Counted from the stretch's first letter, positions 12,018 through 24,617 are shown. The stretch is DNA of 64,000 bases from Rallus limicola (GCA_022605955.1 JAKCOZ010000011.1:8933990-8997989), one strand, 5' to 3'. A program made the numbers and translations. The notes: generated by a model from the letters alone, not told the origin.

Positions 12018-15000
12018 GCTTTCCCCTATTTAAAGTCAAGATAGTGTTACTTGCAAAACATGCTGAGATTTGTGGTGAGATGCAAATTTGAGGTAATACT
12101 GCAATTCCTCTAATGGTTTCCTTTCAGGCGCTGAGGGAGGGACATGGGAATTGATTCTACAGCTGAATAGTGGGATTTAAGCCCATTTTTATGACTGACA
12201 AACACCTCATGCGACAATGTATGATTTTCCCATTTACCCTTTACATGGCATTTGATGAAGTAAGCTATTAAGTAATAAGTGTTGTAGTTAAGGGCAGTGT
12301 ATTTGCCCACTTTTAGAGATTTCTGAAATGTTAATACATGGAGCTGTTGCTGCAGCTGTTTCAGATGTGCCTGCCCTGTGTATGGCATGTACTGGATGCT
12401 CTAATTAAGCCCATTTTCATTTAGTCAGTGAAAAAAAAATTGTTTTCTGTACCAGGTTGGTTATTTAATTGGGATGGGGAAAATGAGGAAACAGAGGAAG
12501 AACAAGTGAGTTATCCCCAGCAGGAGACTGAGAATAAGCACTTTTTTTCTTGGAAAATCATTGATATCAGTCATTGTCTTGAAATTACCCTTTAATGCTA
12601 CTCACTGGATGGGATCTGCAGATGCTGTTGGAGTTACACAGCTGAGGTATGATGAAGTGATTTCTTCAAGGCTAGTGGTTTCCACTGGGACCTGGATAGC
12701 TAATGGGATTGAAGAGTTTTCCCTAGAGGTCGTCAGTTGTGACTGAATACATTAAAATGAGAAAACAGTTCTGTGGCTTATGTAAAATGAGATAGTGGCA
12801 TGAATCCAACTACTCAGTACACAAGTATCTCCATCTACATGCTAATACTGGAGATTTAGGCTTTTTGTGCCATGAAAATTGTTCATGATTCTGAGAGACC
12901 ACATACTATCAAGGACTGCAAGGCTCCAGCTTTGTAAATCTGGCTGTAGTGATGACCTTTTTTTTTAATAGCATCTGCTCTGTTTGTATAAAAATGTTTA
13001 TATGTTAATAGAGAAGAGACAAGAAAATGTGTTCCGCCAAGAAAATGTTTCCTACATTGGGATATGGGCACAAGGAACACCCAAAATGGTACCCGGACAA
13101 AGAGTTTTAAGAGATAGGGCTGAGACAATATTCTGTATCCTAGCCATTATGGCATGCAGCATGACTACGAGAGCTCCCGAGAACTGGCATCACAAGGACC
13201 ACCACAACCCCTTTCAATCCCAGCTGCAATCTTAACTCAGAGTCCAAACTCTAATATCTTGAAGAGAGAAAATCAGGAGGCTTCTATGGGTTGGGATGAA
13301 AAAAGATATTATTACAGCTCTGTCTAGAATTCTGTAGGAAGGTATAATTGGCAGCATATGTTTTATAATGCACCTAAAGATAAGGCTCTTCATTAAATTT
13401 CTAGGGTTTTACATAAGGGCTTGTCTGAGACTGGAAATGTTGAGTTGCCGGGCTTGTGAAATGCCCCCTTCACTGCACAGAATGATGCTCGGGGAAGGTT
13501 TCTCTGTCAAACCTGCTGTGGAGCTACATGATCTCACTCGTTTGCTGAATTAAAATAACAGCGTCATTGTAGGCATGATTATTTAAGGATATTAGTGAAT
13601 GATAGTTTCTTGTATTGTTTATTAGCAGGAACCTTCAAGCTAAGTACAGGTTCAGGAAACACTGGTCTGAATTTAACTTTGTTATGTTTGGTAGTTATCA
13701 TGCCTCCTTTTCCTGCTCCGCAGGTGCCAGCTGTTTTTTCTCTCAATGGCTTTAACTCATTAGTAAAATCAAGTTAAACTTGAAGTTGTTTTCTACCTGT
13801 ATCTAGCTGGAAGGCTGGTGTCTCTGGTTGAAAGCTGGAAAAAGCTTAATGTGCTTTAAAACGTGCCTTTTTTATAACTACTGCAGGCAGTTTTGCTCAA
13901 AGGAAAAAAAACCCTCTTCTCGCAAACCACACCTAACTTATTTTTCCACCTTTCCTTTTTATTTTTCCTAAATTGTTCACATGTCGCACTTTAAAAAAGA
14001 ATAATGAAAATACAATTTTTTGTCCTCAGCTTAAGGTCAAAGTCAGCCTCATGCTTACTCTTCTGTCAGAGTCATCTTTCTGACTCTGACCCTACAGAAG
14101 CAAACTGTTTCTGAAATGTATTGTGTTTACAGGGCTTTTGGACAAGAGATGAGACCTACTGTGTAACTGCAATTTCATTGAAACATGCAACTGTCATGTT
14201 ATGCAGCCAACAAATTACGAAGCATATTACAGGCATGGCCTTGAGATATTTTTTTAAGTCCAAATACAATTGCATTTTTTTTCTTGCTTTCTAAGTGAAT
14301 GTCTTGAAGCTGATTGACAGCAGAGCAAAAGGGTTTAGCAAGTTGTAGGAACACTTAATTTCATATCAACAGAAACTCAGTCCCCCCTCTCCTTTCATGT
14401 AGTTGATTAACACTTCATCCATTCCACTTGCCATAGCAGCTGTAATACCACTATCTCACATCTGTCCTAGATGTGTGTGTATATATATATATGTATTCAT
14501 GCATGTATATAATCAATGGATTAATGAATTTTTTGTGTATGGTTCTCATATTAATGGGCATATATTACTCCTTTAGCAAGTATTCTGCAGAGAAGTGATA
14601 ATTTTATTTTCATTCAGTGCTTAAAAAAACCCCAAAACAATACATTTTAACATTTGCTTTGACCTGAAAATCAAAATAAATCTTCAGTGAAATGATCCTG
14701 TGGGAAGAGAAACAGTGGATACGGGAGAATCCCTCCATTCTCGGCTTCATTGAATAAATGAGTTGGAGAGATTGAGAAAATCCCTATCTCAATTTTGATT
14801 TACATTTAATGATGAATGCAGTATGCAGGAAAGATTGTTGTTTCAGAATGGGGGGCAGTTTAAATGGGTGGCTTAATAGCATATAAGAACTTTATTCAAT
14901 CCTTACTGGCCTTGTGAATGCTACCTAAAGCCTATAGCTAATCTGGCTTGCAAAACCAAAATATTTAGGGAAAGTAAAAAAGAATCGTATTGACATATTT

Positions 15001-15445
15001 AGAAAACAGCATCTGGTTTTATCTGGGTTTGAATCATTTGCTAAATTAGCATTTAGTTTCAGTATAGTCCAAAACTGCACCTTTTCTGATTAATCCATCC
15101 ATACTACTGCCCAGACATTCATGTTTCAGGAAGAAAAAATTCCCCTTAATTCTAGTTCTATTGATTGCTTGTGACATTCACATACTGTTAGTCACCAGTG
15201 ATCCAAATCAAGGATTTGTGTCTTGATAATTCTAGGCAATGTGCATTTGAAAGATGACATCTTGCCCAAAAGAACTTTTGATTTTATCTGGGAGCTGAGA
15301 AACAAGATGGATAGATCATACAGATAAGGGAGAAGGCAGCAACAGGACATGGCTTGTATTAGTGTAATAAGCAATGATTAAAGCATGTGAGATTTTTTCA
15401 CGTCAGAAGGTATCTCAGCAGAGGTGACTCTTAAAGGCTTCGGGA
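12018..15445. other. Unique noncoding DNA
   Basis: No gene or repeat family is recognised. A short TG/TA microsatellite lies near 14472-14495. The open frames are at most about 90 codons and look random. The region ends at the octamer-proximal end of a reverse CR1. Confidence 0.55.
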
Positions 15446-16395
15446 TGATTATAGGATCCTAGAATGGTTATGGTTGGAAGAGACCTTAAGGACCATCTAG
15501 TTCGACCCCACCTGCCATGGGCCAGGACACCCTACAATAGACCAGGATGCCCAAAGCCCCATCCAACCTGGCCTTGATGCCAAGGAGTGGGCATCCTTAA
15601 CTCCTCCGGGCATCCTATGCCAGTGTCTCTTCACACTCATAATAAAGAATTTCTTTCTTATATCTAAGATAAATCAAGTCTCCTTCAGATTAAAACCATT
15701 ACCCCTTGTCCTATCACTCCATGCCCTTCTAAACAGTCCCTCCCCAACTTTTCTACAGGACCTTTTAAGTACTAGAAGGCTGCAATGAAGTGTCTCTGGA
15801 GCCTTCTCTTCTCCAGGCTGAACAAGACCAACCGTCTCAGCCTGTCTTCATAGGAGAGGTGTTCCAGCCCTCTGATCATTTTAGCGATCCTCCTCTGGAT
15901 TTGATCCAACATGTCCATGTCTGTCTTGTACTGGGCACCTTGTATACAGTTGAGCATGATATTGCAGGTGGGGTCTGACAAGAGCAGAGTAGAGGGGCAG
16001 AATCCCCTTCCTTGGCCTGCTGTTCAAGCTAGTTGTGATGTAGCTCAGGACATAGCAGCTTTCTGGGCTTCAGGCACACATTGCTGGCTCATGTTGAGCT
16101 TCTCATCCACAAACACACCCAAGTCCTTCTCCTCAGGGCTGCTTTTAATCCATTCTCCACCAAACCTGCAGTTGTGCTTGAGGTTGCCCTGACCCATATG
16201 AAGGACCTTGCACTTGGCCTTGTTGAACTTCATGCAGTTCGCACAGTCCCACCTCTCTAGGCTGTCAAGGTCCCTCTGGACAGAACCCCATGCCTCAGTG
16301 TGTACTGCACTATCACAACTTGGTTTCACTCCATCCCACTGTTCATGAGGCTGACAAAAATGTTAAACTCTGCAGATGTTCACAGCTCTGCCCAA
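15446..16395 (-). mobile_element. CR1 LINE fragment, C-terminal ORF2 and 3' end
   Basis: A reverse-oriented CR1 of about 950 bp. Its 3' end is at the low coordinate ('gttggaagagaccttaaggaccatctag' region). Reading the reverse strand, 16045-16329 stays open for 95 codons and encodes the conserved CR1 C-terminal module: [23 protein letters not shown], then [20 protein letters not shown] further 70-codon open piece at 15772-15981 carries the [30 protein letters not shown] segment. Beyond 16329 similarity fades through a possible 'FNIFVS' stretch just before the polymerase FADD box. It is 5'-truncated and interrupted by frameshifts, so inactive. Confidence 0.9.
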
Positions 16396-17109
16396 GGAAA
16401 GAAGTATGACTGTAAAATGCCCATGTTCCTCAGCTATGATTAAGCCAAATTTGTTGTCTTACCAGCTGCAGGGATGACGAGGAGAGAGAGACCTTTGCAG
16501 CATGGTGAGTCATGCTGGATGGATGTGTGGTGCAATCATGGCTGCCAGTGGGCACATGGATGTACAGGGTGCTCAATGGCAGTGCGCAGGGCTGCCAAAG
16601 AGGACATGAAGGAGATGGAGCAGGGAGCTCAATGTCTTTCACCCTTCTCCTGAGACTGATATGAAAAGTATGGTAACTTACAGATCATAAGCTTCAACAG
16701 AATGGAAAATAAGCCCTTATGCACCTTTTATGGTCTGTATTAGGTCCAAAGCACCACATAGGTGTAGAATGTGATCATAAAATCATAATATAAATGCACA
16801 CTGCTAGATGTTGGACTTTTTTTTTTTTGCATATCTGTGCAAAACTATATTTCCGAGCATAAAAGTTTTATTTGTTTTTAAATTACATCCATAGGAAACA
16901 GGCTTATTTCCAGCTTTGTGAAGGGTGAGGAACAGTATAGGAAAAAAAGAAAATACTTCAGTGAAATACTATGATTCTAGTGTGCTCACCGCTCAACTAT
17001 TATTTTGTGGTTTTGGCCACTGCAGTATAAGAATTTTGTAATACTTCAAAACAGGGACAAGGAAACCAATTCTATTACTACTGAGAAATGAACTATGATA
17101 TGAATGCAG
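16396..17109. other. Unique noncoding DNA
   Basis: A GC-richer block (16470-16640) is followed by AT-rich sequence with a 12-T run near 16819. I see no gene or identifiable repeat. Confidence 0.5.
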
Positions 17110-17440
17110 GAAAAAAAAAACCCCTGTAAATCTACAGCAGCATAGAATTAGGGAGAGTGAGGGGGAAGTTTAAAATCTAAATGGTACAGAGTATGTCAAG
17201 CCAAGTTATTATTTTCAGCCATGCACAGATAATAGAGCAAGGGAAGTAAAAATGGAAATTAAAAAGAAAAAAAAAAGAAAGCATTCCGAGAAGATGTGAG
17301 GAAACACTTTTCTATTCAAAAGAACATAAATGTGTGAAGTGGCCTACCAGGCAACACTGTTGAACTTAAACACTAGGGCTATTCAAGACACTATAAGGTA
17401 GTGTCTCAGAGGGATCATGGTATTGAAAATGTAATGAGGC
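17110..17440 (+). mobile_element. Possible ancient LINE (CR1-like) 3' fragment
   Basis: Around 17280-17400 the order of 'gaagatgtgaggaaacactt', 'tgtgtgaagtggcctaccaggcaa' and 'gttgaacttaaacac...ggctattcaagaca' resembles the C-terminal/3' region of old amniote CR1 elements ('gtggaataggctaccagg', then 'ggttcaagaaa'). Divergence is high and no terminal octamers are visible, so the assignment is tentative. Confidence 0.4.
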
Positions 17441-17755
17441 GTAACTTATCCCCGGAGATCTCTGATCTTATATTATATATGAAAGCTATTCTTGCAAAAC
17501 AGTAGCTGAGCCTGCACGCCGCTGTCTTGCAGGAGTGTGCAAAGGCAAATCCCTGCTCCCTGTTTAGGTTTTGGTTTTGGTGTTTATTTTGTCTTTTTTA
17601 CACTGCTTATTTGCATCCTGAGACTGCCAGTTTTACAGGGAAACCGTATGCATATTTTGTGTCTGGTGCAGCTTCATGTACAGTTCTGGCAGGAGGTCCA
17701 ACAGGTTAAGAAGAATAGATGAAATCTTAAAAGGGAAGGTTCAGGCAATGTACAT

Positions 17756-18310
17756 CTACATCTTTCTGATCATTCTGCTGCTGTGGTTGGAGACAGGATT
17801 TTGTGCAAAGAAAAATTCTGATCTGTTTAAATGTAAAGAAGACTCACAGATATGAGAGTAAAACACTGTTCTTGTTAATGTGGCCTCCTGTGATTCTGAT
17901 GCTGATTTCTTCATGCTCTGACATTGTGAAAAAGGTGTAGCCTGCTTAGCTTTCTCTCTTTTTTTCTTTGTTTTCTTCAAGTTTGTTTTTTTCCCTCTTA
18001 AATTTGGAGCGTGAGGGGTCAGCTCAGCTAGTATAGAAGACAATTTTCTGTACGCTGAAGAAGGTGGAGGGGGAGTTATGTGAGGCAGAGAAAGAGTTGG
18101 AGCAGCAGGGAGAATTGGTGAGAAAGGGTCTGGGAACACAACATAACCATATCCAGATCCTTGAGAAGCAAAGGAATCTGCATCCCGACACTCCTTTTCT
18201 GTGCTGTTAAAGAACAGAGCAGGGGGATGCATGTTCTCTGTGTTAGCCAAACTACATGTAGGACAGCAGCCCACTTCTGCTGCATGTATTAAATAAAAAA
18301 TACGGCTGTT
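17756..18310 (-). other. Long reverse-strand open frame of unknown status
   Basis: The reverse strand is open from about 18310 down to a stop at 17756, roughly 185 codons. A GTG lies at 18274, and there is no ATG near the beginning of the open stretch. The translation has a Cys-containing start, a proline/serine-rich middle (PAAPTLSLPHITPPPPSSAYR), a Lys-rich segment (KKTNLKKTKKKREKAK) that arises from a pyrimidine-rich tract on the forward strand, and a Ser-rich end. I do not recognise a domain. It overlaps no repeat I can name. A frame this long is roughly a once-per-window chance event at this base composition. It could be an exon, but random occurrence is at least as likely. Confidence 0.2.
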
Positions 18311-18714
18311 CTCTGGTGTGTTTCATTTATCCTTGGATCGTGTTAGTACCCAAACTGCAGGTAGCAATGTGGGCTGCCTTTTCTCTAGCAATTTCTATAT
18401 GTCTAAGATTCAGTGGGTTCCTGTAAGAGTCTTTAATGGATGGTGGAGGAAAGGTGCTTTCCTAGCCATGTTTGATTGTAGCTCAGACATAGGAGGGTCA
18501 TTAATCTCCACTTCTCCAAAAGGGAGATAAAACAGTGCCAAGTCCTTTTGATGGCACAGGTGGATGTGTTCCTGTCCCCCTGTACCCCTTCAGTCCAGAC
18601 CTTTTTCTCCTCAATGGGTTTTCAACTAACAATTTCTAATTTCCAGCACTGTGTCTCAACCACCACACTGCAGACTGTCCTTGGGGGAAGCACTTTCTGT
18701 CTCCTCTAATATAA

Positions 18715-18885
18715 AAGTGTTTCAGACTCAGACCAATGGTCCATTAAGTCAGTTTTCTTATTTCCAACATTACCCTCTAGTGACTGATCAGGGATGACCA
18801 CAGGAACTCAACACCTGTATGAAGCAGTCCAACCCCTCCTATAACACCTGGCTACACAGAAAACATACCTGGGCTCTTCTGAACT
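18715..18885. repeat. Possible ancient amniote interspersed repeat
   Basis: The sequence from 'gaccaatggtccattaagtcag' through 'ccaacattaccctctagtgactgatcaggg' follows the order of a reptile repeat of the type 'gaccaatggtccatctagtcc ... cctgtctccaacagtggcc'. That recollection is the only evidence, and the copy is strongly diverged. It sits just beside the ancient LINE that starts near 19030. Confidence 0.4.
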
Positions 18886-19029
18886 GGATTTCTCTCTCAG
18901 ATTACGGGATTTGTTAATTTTCAAAATATATTTTTAGAAAATGTTTTTATATGAATTGATTAACCTCATCTTGTCGCAAAGAGGCCAAAGTTTATTTGCA
19001 TGCCATGTAGAAAAAAACAACCCTTTATG

Positions 19030-20910
19030 CTTAAACTTGTTGCTTAAATCAGTTTGCCAGTATCTCTGTAATTTGTGTACCACCCTGTTCACCCAGTCAG
19101 TAAGTGCCTAAGTCATCTCTGTCCTCATGTGAGAGACAGAACATTGTTGTACTCATCTTTTTTGCCTTTTTCTGTTACCTGTGGTTCTGTGATTCTGCAT
19201 CTCTTCAAGTCTTGCTACAATCTTTTTGAATTGAGATGCAAGCACAGTGTGAATTTGCATAGTAGCATAAAAATGATTTCTGTTTTGTTCTCTTTTCCTT
19301 TCCTAATAATTCATACAATTCCATTGCCTTTTCGGCTGATGCTGAGCACTGAGTTGCTATTTTCAGAGGACTATCCACAGTTACTCTTAAGATCTCTTTC
19401 CTGAGTGGTAATAGGTTATTTACAGCCCATCATCGTGTTATGCATAGTTAGGGTTATTTTTCCCTATGTATACTTATCAATGTTGAATTTCACTTTCCAT
19501 TTTATTGCCTATTCACTCAGTGCCATGAGCTTCTTCCGCAAGTCCTCACAGGCAGCTTTAGACTTAAATACCCTGCATAATTTTGTATCATCCACAGCCT
19601 TTTTTACCTCTCTATTTACCTCCTCTTCCAGTTCATTTTTGAATATGCTCAATAGCACAGGTTCTTTAGTAATCTTTCTCCATTGTGAGACTAACCGTTT
19701 ATTCCTACCTTTTGTTTCCTATCTTATGCTGGGTATTAATTCACAAGAGGACCTTCCCTCTTACCCAGACAGCTCTGTTTCTCTAACAGGCTTTTATGAA
19801 AGATCATGCTAATGGCTTTTGGAAATCGAAGAGTGCTGCACAGATTTGATCACTGTTTTCCACATTCTTTTAAGCATCCACAAAGAACTCCTCCTGAAAC
19901 ACAGCTTTTCTGCACAGAATTTATGTTGACGTTTCCCAGGCATGCCATGTTTACAGCTGTCATGATTTTTGCTTTTCTTTTTAATTTTTCCAAAACTCCA
20001 GCATACATGTTGCCAGTCAATTTTTCACTTGGTCACTGAAAACCCTATTAAAGACTGCTAGGATACTTGCCACCTCCCATTTCTCTGCTATGGAAAAAAT
20101 TAAATGATGTTATATGACTACATTATTATTTGAGCAATCTCACATTGAAGACCCTAGCAAACTGTTAATATTGAATTTACTCATTTTGTTGCTGAAACAT
20201 CTATCACTGTCCAGTCAGACCGAGCCAGTTCTTCAGGCTTATTTCCAATACACATCATTGGCCCTTGTACTTTCTGAATGCCATGTTATGCACATTGATC
20301 ACCCACAGGTGATCACTAGCAAGCTTCCTGCTTCTGACGTGTTTTATGATTAGCTTCTATGCCTTTAACAAGTTGTTCTTCAACATGTTTTCTGCCTGTC
20401 TTACTACAGTTCTACATTCAGTTTCTGGAGGCTTATATACTTTTCTGTTTTTCTTAAATAGATACAAATTCCATTTTTTCTGAAGGATTTTCACTTCCAA
20501 TAAAGTCCTTTACTGTTTAACTGTGCTGAGGTGTTGTTTTTTTTTTGATCCCTTTGGAGGTGGATTTTTGTTTGCTTGCTTGTTTGTTTGTTTGTTTATC
20601 TTGAGCTTCTAGTATATTGTTTTAAAATACTCTCTAGTGCCACTTGCAAACAATTTATGATGTTACATACTCCCAATGTTTTTTCAACCAACTCCCCTTT
20701 TTTCTAGTTCCCCTTTAAAAGTAAAGATGACTGATACAGATTATTTTTTTCCTTCTTTTTTTTTTTTTTGATTGATTTTTATTACTGACATTTTTTTCCT
20801 ATAGTCTTATTTTGAAGCAGGTCCTGAAAACACATGGGACTGCTTACTGTCATCTGGGTTTCTGGCTCCAGAAAGCTGTTGTTTATGATTACTGCAAATG
20901 TAGTCTTCCA
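19030..20910 (-). mobile_element. Ancient CR1/L3-like LINE, reverse orientation, about 1.9 kb
   Basis: The forward strand is the complement of an old reptile-type CR1/L3 ORF2. Landmarks run in the expected collinear order. First comes the C-terminal complement at 19530-19650 ('ttttgtatcatccacagcc', 'tttttgaatatgctcaatagcac'), then 'cttttgtttcctatctta' and 'caagaggaccttccctctta' (19705-19765), and 'atggcttttggaaatcgaag', the complement of the DFxKAF motif (19812-19832). Further on are 'cttcctgcttctgacgtgttttatgattag' (20320-20353), 'tgtttaactgtgctgaggtgttg' (20514-20536), 'aactccccttttttctagttcccctt' (20690-20716) and 'caggtcctgaaaacac...ctccagaaagctg' (20818-20877). Stops and small indels break every frame. 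Apparent forward frames (19075-20353) are antisense shadows. The exact ends are uncertain. The family attribution rests on memory of homologous reptile repeats, without an alignment. Confidence 0.62.
20566..20597. repeat. GTTT/GCTT simple repeat
   Basis: A run of tgtttgcttgcttgtttgttt-type tetranucleotides inside the decayed ancient LINE. Confidence 0.85.
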
Positions 20911-21744
20911 ATAACATGAGGTTTTTTGGTTATTGTTTTGTGGGTTTGTTGTTTTTTGTTTTTTTTTTTTTTTTTTTATTTTGTATTAAATCTCCTCAGT
21001 GTCTTTTGCAATCTATTGGTCACTGTGATCAAGCTAACATTTTTCAGTCAGTAGTACAGCTCTGGCAATCTCCTTATATGAGCAGGGAAAATCAGTCCTA
21101 TGGATTCTGGGGGATGGTTTGATCTTGTTAACTTATTTTGGTTTTTACTGTACATTTCTCCCCTCTGCAATCTGCCTGTTTCTCATTCCTGTCCTGCAGG
21201 AGCTGCCTTTATTATCAGCACATATGCCTGATACCCTTACAAACAACCTTCAGCGTGACCACTTGGGCATCTACCTCCGTCTTACGACTTTTGGCAGATT
21301 GTAGTTTTACATATAGGCTTCTTTTTTCTCCTTTGCTATGTATCTATTAATTAATTGTAAGTTTGTCATTAATATGCAGTCAAACAGCTTCTTTAGTTGA
21401 CCTCTCCTGAGTATTAAATTCCCAGTGTGTCCAAACCTTTCTGATCTTGATGACTGTCTTATTCCTTGAGCAGTAAAGAATGCAGGAGTCATGAGGTCAG
21501 AAGGACATCAGCTGAAGGAAAGACTGGGAGTTCTGTTCAGGGTTTCTAGGATGCTCGTTTCACATTAGACCACTCCCAGGAAAATGAAACCCCAAACCCC
21601 TTCTTCTGAGGTTCCTGACTCTCTCTCTAGACGATATAAGAAGTCTGGATTATCTGGGCTACCCTGAAGAGACTAGACAATAAAAGTGTAAGTATTGCAT
21701 TTCCTATTGCTTGTGATTTTGTGCTAGATTTAAAAATTATACAG
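20911..21744. other. Unique or unrecognised DNA with a long T tract
   Basis: A 19-T run occupies 20959-20977. The remainder has no recognised repeat or gene. It may be a further decayed part of the ancient LINE at 19.0-20.9 kb, but I cannot support that. Confidence 0.45.
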
Positions 21745-21960
21745 ACAATCTTACTGTCAAAAACATTTCCCTGAAATTTATTTTAAGTTTCCCTTTTTTT
21801 AACTTTGACCCACTATTTCTTGGAAAATTCTCTGGTAGCATAGGAAGTAATTTCTTTCACGCCTAAAGGGAACGCAAACATCTTTCAAACATTTGCAGAT
21901 GGTTTCATGCCCCCTAGTCATCCCTCTGCATGCTACATATTATATCCTTTTAATCCTTCT
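21745..21960 (-). mobile_element. Old CR1-like 3' UTR fragment
   Basis: The order 'catttccctgaaatttattttaagtttccc', 'cccactatttcttgg', 'aggaagtaatttctttc', 'catctttcaaacatttgcagatgg' and 'tcatgccccctagtcatcc' is the complement of the 3' UTR/C-terminus of old amniote CR1 copies. It is diverged and lacks a clear octamer end. Confidence 0.55.
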
Positions 21961-22010
21961 ACACAGGTTGTACTATAGAGCTGAAAGCTCACAAGAGCAC
22001 TAGGGAATGT

Positions 22011-22077
22011 TTCTGTCTCTCTCTGTCTCTTTTCCTTTCTTTTTCTTTCTTTCTTTTTTTTTTTCCTGCACAACTTC
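22011..22077. repeat. Pyrimidine-rich simple repeat
   Basis: CT-only sequence with a few G, from tctgtctctctctgtctc into TTTC repeats and a T run. No associated gene. Confidence 0.9.
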
Positions 22078-24134
22078 AGCTGGCTGCATTGTGAGTGGTG
22101 TATATGCATCCATGGGTAGAATCTGTCCCCACGAATATGAATAAAGCTCTGGGCCAAATGATGTTTTTAGTCACAACAGTGGGAACCTGTTGACTTCAGT
22201 TTTACCTTCAGGAGGTAGTCTTTTGTGTGTGCTGTATGAAAAGACACAGCTCAGACAGTTCTTAGAAATATTCAGCTCTGTTCAGGGCAAAGTGCCACAA
22301 AAGCCGAATCCTAAACAATCCCCTAAATTGTCCATCTGGAACAGGTGTTTACAGTCATATAAACAAAATAAAATTGCTTTTTTTTTCCAGACCTAGAGTC
22401 AGCCCTCTACTAAAATGTCTGACACCTACCTGAAATCCAAGCAAACAAGCAAGCAGAAACCTGACAACCAACCAGAAAAAAACAGGGAGCAGAGGGGGAC
22501 AGGGGAAAGGAGACAGGTGAGGGAGGGAAGGAGGGGAGTGCTGGTAGATGAACGAAAAAGCCCTTCAAAGATGCAAAGAGGGAAAAAAAATCCTGATCAG
22601 GCTAATGAGAAAATTCCTGTTAAGTTTAAACATCAGTTCTAACTTCCACACAACTTTTCACATCATGACAAGATTTACAATTGCTTAACTGAAGGTTAAG
22701 TTATCTCACATGGAAAATCTTGTCCTTTTAAGGCATACCAGTGGAATATCCCCATCCTGGGCAGTTAAGAATTTTTTTGTGAGATCAAAGAAGGTTTGAA
22801 TAAACGGAGTGACATCAGTAGAAATTCTCTTGTTCACTCTTACTTGACCTGGCATCCTGTATCCTTTAGGACACAGTTCTTACTGCCTTCAGTGGATCAA
22901 GCTCCCAGTCTCCTTTTTTTCTGAGCATTTTAAGCCAAGTTAAAGATCATTTTCTTTACCTTTCCTCTTGCCAGTTGTTAAAACATTGCGTGCTACTTGA
23001 TGACATAAATCCCAAAACTCTAGAAAGAGAAGAAATTCTATTATTATGTTTCATATATGGGAGGTTATAACACCCTGTAACAAAGGAATAACATATTTGG
23101 ATGCCCAGAGGTCTGAATTTTTATGACTTCTCCAAGTTACTGATTCAGTCAGGGATTAAGTCTAGGTTTCCAAGGGATTCCTGAAGGGAAAACTGGAGGG
23201 GGGTAAGAAAAAGGAAAGGGGTGAGAGACAAAAAAATGTGTTACAGGATGAAGACAAAGAGAAGACAGTTTCCTGAATGAGTGTAAGCACAGTTGCAACC
23301 TGCAGCTAATGAAAGACTAGAGCTGGTAGACTCGGGATTCAGTATATCTTAATGCCTTGCTTATGTTTTTGGGAATACATCCCTCACGATTTCTGTTTTG
23401 AAAATTTACATCTGCAGACATAAAAGGATTTAAGTAGGGTTGTTTTCTTTAAGCTTCAAAGAATGATTCACAAAATTGAAAAAACTGAGGATTGGTAATC
23501 TAGGAGCATGTCTACAGATAGCACATTTTTTATAGGCTCACCTCAGCTAGCTTTAAACTAGTTAATCCTGGTTGGGGTAGTGCAGTTGTGATAACAGCTG
23601 ATTGTGGGCAGGATCATGCTGAAGTATTTACGCAGCCGTCAGTCAGGCTTTGCAGCCTGAGTTGAGCTCAGTGCTACCTGACTGGATTGGTAGTAGTCGT
23701 TTGCTTAGTTAGTTCTGAGATATTAGGGTTTGATCTACCTAGACAAGATTGCAATGTCGATGTAACCACAGCAGTCAAACTCTTGAAATGTCTTTAACCA
23801 CTTGGGTGCATTACTGCATTTCCCACTTTAGCTTCTATACTTTTTTCATTAAGGTACTTCTAAAGTAGCTATGTTTTGGTACCTTTTGAGGCAACATCCA
23901 TCTGAATTGAAATATTTACTCCCACCAATTGATATTATAGTTTATACAGGGACTTCCCTTTTATACCATCCAGATGACTGCATGAATGAGCTCAATCTCT
24001 TCAATGTGGTCTACTACTCCCATAACACACTAAAATGTCGTGCAGATTTTTCCTCATTTTCCCTGTTACCTGCATGAAATTATACATTAAAATTACTTTA
24101 ACATGGTCCCTTGGCAATATTTCCAATATCTTTC
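22078..24134. other. Unique noncoding DNA
   Basis: No gene or repeat family is recognised. The forward open frame at 22415-22642 is lysine/arginine-rich because of a purine-rich stretch and has no recognisable domain. Confidence 0.5.
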
Positions 24135-24600
24135 AACTGAAATAAGACTTAGAGAGCTTGTCCCCTGAATCTTCCCTTGGTTCTTTCTTGAATCTGGGAA
24201 CAGCGTTAGTACCCCTTAAGTCCTTGGGTACAGCTACACCTCTTAGTGGCCTGTCAAAAACCTTTGCTGAAGGCTTTCCTATTTCCTTTGCTACTTCCTT
24301 CAGGATTCTGGAATACAATTCATCTGAGCCTGGTGCTTTGTCAAATGTAACAGTCCTAATTGCCTTATTATCTTTTCCAGTGCAATAGCAAAGCCTTTTA
24401 ACATTTTACTTTCCCCTCCAGGAGAATGTCTCTCAGTCCCGGAGATGCTACCTCCTTTTTTTTTTTTCTTTTTTTTTTTTTTCACCCCAATGAATAATGA
24501 GGTGAGGAATTCATTTAGGCCTGCAGCAGAATCAACCTCATCTGTCACTAAGTTTCCACTTATGTTTTTCAATGCCTCTGCTGTCTCAGTGCCTCTCGTT
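24135..24600 (-). pseudogene. Old LINE reverse-transcriptase fragment
   Basis: The reverse strand encodes the first part of a CR1/L2-clade reverse transcriptase. Near 24500-24572 it reads VTDEVDSAAGLNEFLTSLF, matching the family's LLNAFFASVF position. Near 24320-24345 it reads TFDKAPGSDEL, matching the K-x-PGPDxI motif. At 24150-24318 it continues YSRILKEVAKEIGKPSAKVFDRPL, then the equivalents of GEVPEDW and ANVTPxFKK (reads AVPKDLRGTNAVPRFKKEPRED). It ends before the NYRPVSLTS motif. A frameshift separates the PGSDE part from the segment before it, and a T tract (24456-24482) interrupts the upstream part. It is much more diverged than the CR1 at 60-63 kb and therefore old. Confidence 0.75.
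24456..24482. repeat. T tract interrupted by one C
   Basis: A T12-C-T14-like run in the forward strand, inside the old LINE reading frame. On the coding (reverse) strand it reads as a block of lysine codons absent from related LINE proteins. Confidence 0.9.
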
Positions 24601-24617
24601 GAATTTTGAATATATAT

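Noticed and set aside
19075..20353. Series of forward open frames (109, 135, 77 and 79 codons)
   Set aside because: They lie on the antisense strand of an old LINE, and the matching landmarks read as reverse-strand RT. There is no independent coding evidence.
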